Of a DNA stretch of 10,670 nucleotides, positions 1-5,342 are shown in pieces. The stretch is from Clostridia bacterium. GTDB lineage: Bacteria > Bacillota > Clostridia > Oscillospirales > RGIG577. The DNA lies in NCBI GenBank assembly GCA_017419325.1, contig JAFOLN010000189.1, forward strand, positions 1 through 10,670, in the 5' to 3' direction. A program made the position numbers and the translations under genes. Numbering within the stretch: the stretch's first letter is position 1; each line of letters starts with the position of its first letter. The notes beneath the pieces are model-generated. The model was not told the DNA's origin. It worked only from the letters and a program-made list of their open reading frames with translations, and searched no databases.

Positions 1-40
1 GAGCATGAGTGTGAAAAGAAGGGGGCGTGACGGACTTTGA
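1..40 (+). CDS. 3' end of an upstream phage gene (partial, frame unresolved)
   Basis: The phage genes that follow are tightly packed, so the first bases probably hold the end of another late gene. Two frames are possible. One ends with TGA at 28-30, seven bases before the next start. The other ends with TGA at 38-40, giving a TTGA stop/start overlap with the TTG at 37. Too few codons are present to choose a frame or suggest a product. Confidence 0.25.
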   Translation, partial: SMSVKRRGRDGL

Positions 41-534
41 TAGGTTCGGTAAACGTATCGGGCGGAACCGATATGATGAGGATAAAAAACAGGGTAACGG
101 CGGTCGAGAACAGGCTTCAGACGGGGCAGACGGCGGGTCTGCCCGTTTTCACGGGCGCGGGCGGCGCGCTTTGCGCAAAGCCGATTCATGACGCGAGGGA
201 CGCGCTCCTTATCGCGGACGCGCTTCGATTTAAGGCGGGGACATACGAAGGCACGGGCGGCGATGTTACGCTTTCGTTTGACTTTAAGCCGTATATGGTG
301 TTCATCATGGGCGTGTGCTCCGTAAGCGGACAGGCGACTCACGTGGAGTCAATGCTTATGCACGGTCAGACGGGGGTCATCGCGTCATACAGCGGAAACG
401 CGGGCACAACGTCCGTTTCCGCCGCGTGGCAGGAAAGGAGCGTGACTCTTTCGTGGGTCTATGAGGACGCCCATCTTGAGCATGCGCTTGGGCAGTCGGG
501 CGTTGTGTATTCGTATATGGCCGTGGGCGCATAG
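37..534 (+). CDS. phage tail-fibre-like structural protein
   Basis: This 165-residue protein is not recognised as a named family but has the look of a phage tail or receptor-binding tip protein. Residues 12-30 form a short helical segment of the kind that trimerises at the N-terminus of fibre proteins (RIKNRVTAVENRL). The C-terminal part, from about residue 66, begins with a Gly/Thr-rich strand (TYEGTGGDVTLSFDFKP) followed by alternating beta strands, as in C-terminal heads of tail fibres from Firmicutes prophages. The start is uncertain. TTG at 37 lies 11 bases after a GGGGG ribosome site; the ATG pair at 73/76 has only a weak site upstream. The function is inferred mainly from position: it precedes a small phage membrane protein, a holin and an endolysin in one tight operon. 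Confidence 0.6.
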   Translation: MIGSVNVSGGTDMMRIKNRVTAVENRLQTGQTAGLPVFTGAGGALCAKPIHDARDALLIADALRFKAGTYEGTGGDVTLSFDFKPYMVFIMGVCSVSGQATHVESMLMHGQTGVIASYSGNAGTTSVSAAWQERSVTLSWVYEDAHLEHALGQSGVVYSYMAVGA

Positions 535-545
535 GGGGTGCGGCC

Positions 546-848
546 GTGGCGTATGACATACTTATCGCCGTTCTTGGAAGCGGGGCGCTTTCCGCGCTGG
601 TGGGAGCGGCGGCGGGCGCGATCGTTCAGCGGACGAGGAAAAAGGGCGGCGTTATGGCGGGCACCCGCGCCCTTTTATATGACAGGATAAAGTTTTTGGG
701 GAAGCGATACATCGCGGACGGCGAGATAGACGCGGAGAGCCTTGAGGACTTAATTGAGATGCACAGAATATATCACGACGAGCTGTCGGGCAACGGTTAT
801 CTCGACACGCTCATGGAGCAGGTGCGGAGCCTTAAAATAAAGACGTAA
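546..848 (+). CDS. small phage membrane/minor structural protein, holin-associated
   Basis: The 100-residue product has one hydrophobic helix at about residues 5-27 (LIAVLGSGALSALVGAAAGAIV), then a basic stretch (QRTRKK) and a soluble helical C-terminal part containing ALLYDRIKFLGKRY and EDLIEMHRIYHDELSGNGYLD. This layout matches a family of about 100-residue proteins common just before holin genes in clostridial prophages, usually annotated as minor structural or holin-like; I recall the family by pattern only. The GTG start is preceded at 7 bases by a GGGGG site that overlaps the stop of the previous gene. It may be an accessory lysis or tail-associated membrane protein. The next gene starts 13 bases downstream. 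Confidence 0.6.
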   Translation: MAYDILIAVLGSGALSALVGAAAGAIVQRTRKKGGVMAGTRALLYDRIKFLGKRYIADGEIDAESLEDLIEMHRIYHDELSGNGYLDTLMEQVRSLKIKT

Positions 849-861
849 AAGGGGGCTTTTA

Positions 862-1062
862 ATGACAAAGCGATGGTGGAAGGCGGCGCTTGTGCGCGCC
901 GCGAAGACGTTTTCGCAGACGGCCGCGGCCGTTATAGGCACGACGGCGGTCTTTTCGGACGTAAACTGGCAGACGGTGCTGGGGACGGCGGCTCTTTCGG
1001 CCGTTCTTTCTCTGCTTACGTCGCTTGCGGGACTGCCGGAGGTAAAAGATGGAGATAATTAA
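862..1062 (+). CDS. phage holin, r1t-type
   Basis: This 66-residue protein has a basic, Trp-rich N-terminus (MTKRWWKAALVRA), two hydrophobic segments at about residues 16-32 and 38-58 separated by the turn SDVNW, and a charged C-terminus (LPEVKDGDN). Length, the WWKAA start and the SLLTSLAGLPEV ending fit the lactococcal r1t/phiLC3-like holin family. Holins form lesions in the cytoplasmic membrane that let the endolysin reach the wall. The ATG follows a GGGGG site by 6 bases. The last 14 bases overlap the endolysin gene, and the endolysin ribosome site (GGAGG, 1038-1042) lies inside the holin gene, so the two are probably translationally coupled. Confidence 0.85.
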   Translation: MTKRWWKAALVRAAKTFSQTAAAVIGTTAVFSDVNWQTVLGTAALSAVLSLLTSLAGLPEVKDGDN

Positions 1063-1693
1063 GCGGCACATACCGAAGCGCATAAACAATCCCGAAGAGA
1101 GGATGACGCCCGCGGGCATAATACTTCACTATGTGGGGAACCCGGGCACGACGGCCGCGGCGAACGCGAATTATTTTCACAATGTGAACGCGAGGGTGAG
1201 TGTAAACTACGTTGTGGACGACCGTGAGGCGATTGAGCTTATACCGCCGGACATGAAGTCCTACGGCACGAAGAGCGGGGAGTATAACGGGAAGTATATA
1301 CAGATAGAGATGTGCCATCCGGATAAGTCCGGCAGGATAAGCGAAGCGACGCTTGAAAACACGGTGCGCCTTTGCCGCGGTCTTATATCGCGCTACGGCT
1401 GCCGCCGCGTTATACGCCACTATGACGCGACGGGGAAAATGTGCCCGCTCTGGTACGCCCTGCATGAGTCGGAGTGGGAGGAGCTTAAAGAGAGGATACT
1501 TTCGGGGAAGGATGAGAGCATGACGAAAAAGCCTGACAACACGCCCTCCGAATGGGCGAAAGAGGCCGTAAAATGGGCCGTGGAGCGGGGCGTCCTTCGC
1601 GGCGATGAAAACGGGAACCTGAGGCTTTCGGACGCGGTGACCCGCGAGGAGGCCGTTACGTTCATTTACAGGTGTTGGCAGCTTATAAAGTAG
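1049..1693 (+). CDS. endolysin: N-acetylmuramoyl-L-alanine amidase (Amidase_2/PGRP) with one SLH motif
   Basis: The 214-residue enzyme should cleave the amide bond between N-acetylmuramic acid and L-alanine in peptidoglycan. Residues 1-150 are a T7-lysozyme-type zinc amidase. The expected zinc ligands are His27 (IILHYVG), His124 and Cys132 (RHYDATGKMCP), and Lys130 and Tyr54 fit the catalytic pair. The His-6-Lys-2-Cys spacing equals that of T7 lysozyme (His122, Lys128, Cys130). Residues 151-165 are a linker. Residues 167-213 form a single SLH-like motif (EWAKEAVKWAVERGVLRG ... AVTREEAVTFIYR), likely the wall-binding part. There is no signal peptide, as expected for a holin-dependent lysin. 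GGAGG at 1038-1042 sits 6 bases before the ATG. A domesticated autolysin is a less likely alternative given the adjacent holin. Confidence 0.92.
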   Translation: MEIIKRHIPKRINNPEERMTPAGIILHYVGNPGTTAAANANYFHNVNARVSVNYVVDDREAIELIPPDMKSYGTKSGEYNGKYIQIEMCHPDKSGRISEATLENTVRLCRGLISRYGCRRVIRHYDATGKMCPLWYALHESEWEELKERILSGKDESMTKKPDNTPSEWAKEAVKWAVERGVLRGDENGNLRLSDAVTREEAVTFIYRCWQLIK

Positions 1694-1711
1694 GCGCAAG
1701 TATTAAAAAAT

Positions 1712-1746
1712 CCGCCGGAGGCGAAAAGCCTTCGGCGGGTTTTTTT
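1712..1746 (+). terminator. strong, probably bidirectional intrinsic terminator
   Basis: An 11-bp stem (1712-1722 with 1728-1738, one G-T wobble) closes a five-base GAAAA loop. It is followed by seven T at 1740-1746 on the + strand and preceded by an A-run at 1705-1710, which is a T-run when read from the other side. It lies 18 bases after the endolysin stop and 26 bases beyond the convergent rubredoxin stop, so it can end both operons. Confidence 0.9.
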
Positions 1747-1757
1747 GTTTTCTCTGA

Positions 1758-1779
1758 AGAATTACTCGAGAATTACTCG
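1758..1779. repeat. perfect 2 x 11-bp tandem repeat over the rubredoxin stop codon
   Basis: AGAATTACTCG occurs twice without a gap (1758-1768 and 1769-1779). The second copy holds the stop codon of the rubredoxin gene on the - strand. It may be a replication-slippage duplication or a trace of recombination at the phage/host junction. Confidence 0.85.
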
Positions 1780-1928
1780 GCGGGGGAGAATTCTTCCTTG
1801 CCCATCTCGCACACGGGGCATACCCAATCGTCGGGGAGGTCTTCAAATTTCGTTCCGGGAGCTATACCGTTGTCGGGGTCTCCAACTGCCGGGTCGTAAA
1901 CGTATCCGCAGGGGCATTCGTATTTCAT
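1773..1928 (-). CDS. rubredoxin (51 aa) with a CxC first metal knuckle
   Basis: The 51-residue product is a rubredoxin, a small cytoplasmic one-electron carrier with a single Fe(Cys)4 centre. It has the family pattern GYVYDPAVGDPDNGIAPGT, then FEDLPDDWVCPVC, with the usual aromatic core residues. Cysteines are at 5, 7, 37 and 40. The second knuckle is the normal CPVC, but the first reads CPCG, which is CxC rather than the usual CxxC. The residue after the last cysteine is Glu instead of the common Gly. The gene starts 20 bases after the flavodiiron fusion stop on the same strand. AAGGAGA at 1937-1944 gives a good ribosome site, and no separate promoter is evident, so the two are probably co-transcribed. 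It likely carries electrons to the flavodiiron centre or to other oxygen-defence enzymes. It is too short to appear in many ORF listings. Confidence 0.93.
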   Translation of the reverse strand: MKYECPCGYVYDPAVGDPDNGIAPGTKFEDLPDDWVCPVCEMGKEEFSPAE

Positions 1929-1948
1929 AGTCTTTTTCTCCTTTGCAA

Positions 1949-4483
1949 TCAGTTTATTTTTATGACTTCTTCGAACTTCGCGCCCTTCTGGATGTCCTCG
2001 GTGAGCTTCACCATCTTCGAGGTGTCGCCGATGAGGATAACGCCAACAAGGCGGTTGTTGAGGAAGTAATACTTTTCGTACATGTGGCGCTGGTCGTCCT
2101 TAAGCTCCACGGTGCGGTAGCTCTTGTCGGGCTTCTTTCCGTTGTCGCCTAAGGCGAAGAGGCTGGAATTAAGGCCGTTGAACACGAGCGCGCCGGTTAT
2201 GCCTTCGTACGTTACGTCGTCGCCTGCCGCATTCGCGCCTGCCACCTGTCCCATGGCCACGGACTGCGACCAGAGGGCGTAATTTATACCGTTGCACTGA
2301 GCGCAGTCGCCGCACGCGTATATGTCGTCAACGCTCGTTTCCATCTTGTCGGATACGAAGATGTTTCGCTCCGCGTAGATGCCGGCGTCCTTTGCTATGG
2401 CCACGTTGGGCGATACGCCGGTGGAAACGACTACAAGCTCCGCGGGGAAGGAGCGGCCGTCCTCCAATGTTACGGCGGACGCGCCTATCTCGGCGATCTT
2501 TGCGCCCACAACGAGGTTAAAGCCGTTCTTTTCAAGGATTGCGCCTATCATGTTCGAGGCCGCCGCGTCAAGCTGGCGTCCCATGAGGGCGGGGCCTGCC
2601 TCGAGCACCGTAACGGCGCAGCCCGTCTTTTTAAGCTCCCATGCCGCCTCGAGACCTAAAACGCCGCCGCCGATTACGACGGTGTTCTTTACGGTCTTAA
2701 GCATATCTTTTATCTTTCTCGTGTCCTTTATCGTGCGGATGGAGACGACGTGGCTCTGGTCCGCGCCCTTGAATGGAGGAACGAAGGCCTTTGCGCCGAG
2801 GGCGTAGATGAGCTTGTCGTAAGCGTAGGTCTTGCCGCCTGCCGTTACAGTCTTCTTTTCGGGGTCTATCTTTTCAACGGAGGTTGAGAGCACGGTCTCT
2901 ATCCTGTTTTCCTCGTACCAGTCCTTCGTGTGTACGGCCATCTGGTCGGAGGTGAAGTCGGCGAGCATGGACTTTGTGAGCATGGGACGGTTGTAGGGGA
3001 GTATCTCCTCGTCGGAGATCATTATGACGCTTGCCGTCTCGTTTCGCTCGCGTATTGCCTCCGCCGCCGTAAGCGCAGCCGCGCCGCCGCCGAGTACCAC
3101 GAACTTTTCGTCGGTGTTCTTTTTGAACTTATCCGTCTCCTCCTCAACGGGCACGAAGTTCTCTTTGCCCACGTTGCATACGGGGCAGGTCTCAAGCGAG
3201 GAGTCGAATATCGCGCCGCATACAAGGCACTTTACGAGAGTGCGGGGGCCCTTTGCGGCCTTCTTTATTCTGTCGTTTTCCTTGTCAAGCAGGATGCAGC
3301 CGAAGTTGTAGCCGTATTCGTAAGCGTCAAGCAGCTGGTTGTCGCTGGGCTTGAAGCGGACGCGGAAGCCCTCGTCCGGGACCTTGAGCTTTATCTGCTT
3401 CAATCTCTCCACTATATGGGGAACGCCCTCGCCGCTCCAGCCGTAGCTTCCGAAGGCGGAGGCAAGCTTTCCCTTGTGGACGGGCGCAAACATCGAGGTG
3501 GTAAGCGACCAGATGGGAGCAAGCGCCTCGCCTATTATGGTTGGCGTGCCGAAGAGCAGGCCGTCGGCGTGGCCTATCTCGCCCAGCACCTCGCCGGGGT
3601 CGGCCTCAACCATGTCGAAAAGCTTTACGTCGATGTCGCCGGAGTCGCGAACGCCCTCGGCTATCTTTTCGCCGAGCTGCTTTGTGTAGCCGTATGCCGA
3701 AACGTAGGGCATAACGACGGTCTTTTTCGTGTTGGGGTTTACGTCCTTGCACCACTCGTCGTAGCGGGCGAAAAGTTCGGGAAGCTTCGCGTCGTGTACG
3801 GGGCCGTGTCCGGGGCATATCATGTCGACCTCAAGCTCGCGCACGCGCTTCAGGGCCCTTACCATATAGGGGTTTTTGTAGGGGCCTATGATGTTGTCAA
3901 AGTAATACTTCGCCGCGCTTTCGTAGTCGGCCTCGGCGGTCACCTTGCTTCTTAATATATCCTCATGGCAGTAGTGCGCGCCGAAGGAGTCGCAGGTGAC
4001 GAGCGTCTTGTCCTCAACGATGTAGGTATACATGGAGTCCGGCCAGTGAAGGTTCGGCACCACAATGAACTGAAGCGTCTTGTCGCCGAGAGACAGGGTA
4101 TCGCGATCCTTTACGGTCACGGAGTAGAAATCGCGGTTCACGATGTGCTTTAAGAAGCCCAGGGCGGTGGCCGTGCCCACTATTTTTATATTGGGATTTT
4201 CTGCGATAAGGTTCTCGATGCTGCCCGCGTGGTCGGGCTCGGTGTGGTCGACTATGATGTAGTCGATGGCGGAAACGTCCGTCACGGCCTTCACGCTTTC
4301 TATATATTCGTCATAGAATTTCAGCTTGGCCGTTTCAAAGAGCGCCGTTTTTTCTGAGCCCTTCAAAATGTACGAGTTGTACGTTGTGCCGAACTCGGTC
4401 CTCATTACGATATCGAACACTCTGAGGCCGGTATCGTGTACGCCGGTGTAATAGAAATTCTTTTTAAGCTCTAAAGTTTTCAT
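1949..4483 (-). CDS. class-F-type flavodiiron protein: FDP core + flavodoxin + short rubredoxin + NAD(P)H:rubredoxin oxidoreductase
   Basis: The 844-residue cytoplasmic enzyme carries a whole electron chain from NAD(P)H to a diiron site, which reduces O2 to water or NO to N2O. Residues 1-250 are the metallo-beta-lactamase-like core with all seven ligands: His80, Glu82, Asp84, His85, His146, Asp165 and His226. Residues 255-400 are the FMN flavodoxin domain (SAYGYTK, GTPTIIGEA, SYGWSGEG). Residues 417-446 are a short-spaced rubredoxin (Cys419, 422, 433, 436; only ten residues between the pairs). Residues 459-844 are a FAD/NAD oxidoreductase (VLGGGAAA at 463, VIGGGVLG at 603, IYACGDC at 721). 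This order matches class F flavodiiron proteins; the Clostridioides difficile member has been reported as an NADH:oxygen oxidoreductase. The ATG follows GGAGG by 6-7 bases. The gene is followed by rubredoxin and lies divergent to a Crp/Fnr regulator. Substrate preference between O2 and NO cannot be read from the sequence. Confidence 0.95.
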   Translation of the reverse strand: MKTLELKKNFYYTGVHDTGLRVFDIVMRTEFGTTYNSYILKGSEKTALFETAKLKFYDEYIESVKAVTDVSAIDYIIVDHTEPDHAGSIENLIAENPNIKIVGTATALGFLKHIVNRDFYSVTVKDRDTLSLGDKTLQFIVVPNLHWPDSMYTYIVEDKTLVTCDSFGAHYCHEDILRSKVTAEADYESAAKYYFDNIIGPYKNPYMVRALKRVRELEVDMICPGHGPVHDAKLPELFARYDEWCKDVNPNTKKTVVMPYVSAYGYTKQLGEKIAEGVRDSGDIDVKLFDMVEADPGEVLGEIGHADGLLFGTPTIIGEALAPIWSLTTSMFAPVHKGKLASAFGSYGWSGEGVPHIVERLKQIKLKVPDEGFRVRFKPSDNQLLDAYEYGYNFGCILLDKENDRIKKAAKGPRTLVKCLVCGAIFDSSLETCPVCNVGKENFVPVEEETDKFKKNTDEKFVVLGGGAAALTAAEAIRERNETASVIMISDEEILPYNRPMLTKSMLADFTSDQMAVHTKDWYEENRIETVLSTSVEKIDPEKKTVTAGGKTYAYDKLIYALGAKAFVPPFKGADQSHVVSIRTIKDTRKIKDMLKTVKNTVVIGGGVLGLEAAWELKKTGCAVTVLEAGPALMGRQLDAAASNMIGAILEKNGFNLVVGAKIAEIGASAVTLEDGRSFPAELVVVSTGVSPNVAIAKDAGIYAERNIFVSDKMETSVDDIYACGDCAQCNGINYALWSQSVAMGQVAGANAAGDDVTYEGITGALVFNGLNSSLFALGDNGKKPDKSYRTVELKDDQRHMYEKYYFLNNRLVGVILIGDTSKMVKLTEDIQKGAKFEEVIKIN

Positions 4484-4513
4484 AAAGTACCTCCTTTTAT
4501 ATATAGTTTTGAC

Positions 4514-4542
4514 TTTACTTCAACAACAGTATACCATATAAT
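4514..4542 (+). promoter_or_regulatory. promoter of the Crp/Fnr regulator gene
   Basis: TTTACT (4514-4519) and a perfect TATAAT (4537-4542) are separated by 17 bases. The predicted start point is near 4549, just before the palindrome at 4555. This promoter covers almost the same DNA as the divergent flavodiiron promoter, so RNA polymerase should be unable to occupy both at once. Confidence 0.6.
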
Positions 4543-4556
4543 AAAAATAAAAAGTG
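4528..4556 (-). promoter_or_regulatory. promoter of the flavodiiron-rubredoxin operon (extended -10, weak -35)
   Basis: On the - strand, TATACT (4533-4528) is preceded by TGG, giving an extended -10. The position expected for -35 at a 17-base spacer (4556-4551) reads CACTTT, a poor match to TTGACA. The predicted start point is about 4521, which leaves a leader of about 38 bases. A weak -35 with an adjacent palindrome suggests dependence on an activator. Confidence 0.6.
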
Positions 4557-4570
4557 TTGCAGACGCAACA
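4555..4570. promoter_or_regulatory. palindromic operator TGTTGC-N4-GCAACA, candidate Crp/Fnr-type site
   Basis: A perfect 6-bp inverted repeat with a four-base spacer (AGAC) has the size and symmetry of Crp/Fnr dimer sites. Its centre (4562.5) lies about 41.5 bases upstream of the predicted flavodiiron start point. It lies about 6-21 bases downstream of the predicted start point of the regulator. Binding by the adjacent regulator is inferred, not shown. Confidence 0.65.
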
Positions 4571-4584
4571 ATACGGTGGTTTTT

Positions 4585-5235
4585 ATGAATTATTTGCTCA
4601 ATCTTTCTCCGATGTTTGCGGGCGTGTCCGATTCGGACAGCGAAAAAATGTATAACTGCCTCGGCGCGAAGAAAAAGACGTTCTCGGCGGGGGACGTTAT
4701 CTTCTCCTTCGGCGACGGCACGGACTTTATAGGCATTATCGCCCGCGGCGGCGCGACGCTTCAGCGCACCGACATGCTGGGCGGGAAATATGTGCTCGAC
4801 ACCCTGACGGGGGGCGACGTTTTCGGCGAGATGGCGGCGTTTTTAAACCCCATGGGCGACGACGTGAGCATTACGGCGAAAAGCGAGTGCGAGGTCATAT
4901 TCATCTCCCGCGACAGGGTGACGCGCCCCTGCGGGAAGGTGTGCGAATGCCATACGACGATGCTTCGGAACCTCATCGGTATGATATCCCAGCGGGCCAT
5001 GAGGCTCAGCGAACGGGTGGAGGTCATCTCGAACCGCTCCATTCGTGAAAAGCTTCGCTATTTCTTCCTTCTTGAGGTTAAAAAGCAGGGCGGGCGCACC
5101 ATAACGCTGCCCTTTTCGGCGTCGGCCCTCGCCGACTACATATGCGCCGACAGAAGCGCCATGATGCGGGAGATGGCCGCCATGAAGCGCGACGGCCTCA
5201 TAGATTACGAGAGGCGGCGCGTAACGGTGCTGTAA
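4585..5235 (+). CDS. Crp/Fnr-family transcriptional regulator with cysteine cluster
   Basis: The 216-residue protein has a cyclic-nucleotide-binding-like beta barrel at about residues 10-110 (FSAGDVIFSFGD, GGDVFGEMAAF), a long dimerisation helix at about 123-150, and a winged helix-turn-helix at about 177-210 with LADYICADRSAMMREMAAM. The recognition-helix type (DRSAMMRE) is common in clostridial Crp/Fnr proteins. Cysteines 116, 120 and 122 with His123 (PCGKVCECH) form a cluster at the start of the dimerisation helix; it could bind metal, Fe-S or haem, or act as a thiol sensor, but which is unknown. I chose ATG 4585, which has GGTGG five bases upstream, over GTG 4576, which has no ribosome site and nearly abuts the palindrome. 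It is divergent to the flavodiiron operon, so control of that operon and of itself is likely. Confidence 0.88.
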   Translation: MNYLLNLSPMFAGVSDSDSEKMYNCLGAKKKTFSAGDVIFSFGDGTDFIGIIARGGATLQRTDMLGGKYVLDTLTGGDVFGEMAAFLNPMGDDVSITAKSECEVIFISRDRVTRPCGKVCECHTTMLRNLIGMISQRAMRLSERVEVISNRSIREKLRYFFLLEVKKQGGRTITLPFSASALADYICADRSAMMREMAAMKRDGLIDYERRRVTVL

Positions 5236-5269
5236 GGGGCGAAAAATCGCAACTTTCGCATACTTTATA

Positions 5270-5305
5270 TTTACATTTGAATAAATCGGGTATAAAATAT
5301 ATTAT
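5270..5305 (+). promoter_or_regulatory. two overlapping candidate promoters for the surface glycosidase gene
   Basis: In the AT-rich 107-base gap, TTTACA (5270-5275) pairs with TAAAAT (5293-5298) at a 17-base spacer. TTGAAT (5277-5282) pairs with TATTAT (5300-5305), also at 17 bases. Each pair matches consensus well, and the two are offset by seven bases. The leader would be about 30-40 bases, with GGAGG at 5333-5337 ahead of the ATG. Confidence 0.55.
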
Positions 5306-5342
5306 GTAAATCTATTTTTTCTGATAAATAACGGAGGGTAAA

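Noticed and set aside
2930..3955. Long open frame (341 codons) on the + strand opposite the flavodiiron gene.
   Set aside because: It lies wholly inside the well-supported reverse-strand gene. It is a GC-driven shadow with no ribosome site, no recognisable motif and low-complexity Ala/Val/Leu composition.
4509..4514. TTGACT as the -35 of the regulator promoter.
   Set aside because: It is 22 bases from TATAAT, too far for a standard spacer. TTTACT at 4514-4519 gives 17 bases.
4576..4584. GTG 4576 as the regulator start.
   Set aside because: No ribosome site precedes it and the palindrome ends six bases upstream. ATG 4585 has GGTGG at a good distance.
5239..5250. GCGA-AAAA-TCGC hairpin after the regulator gene as a terminator.
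   Set aside because: The stem is only four base pairs and no T-run follows. No convincing terminator was found for the regulator gene.
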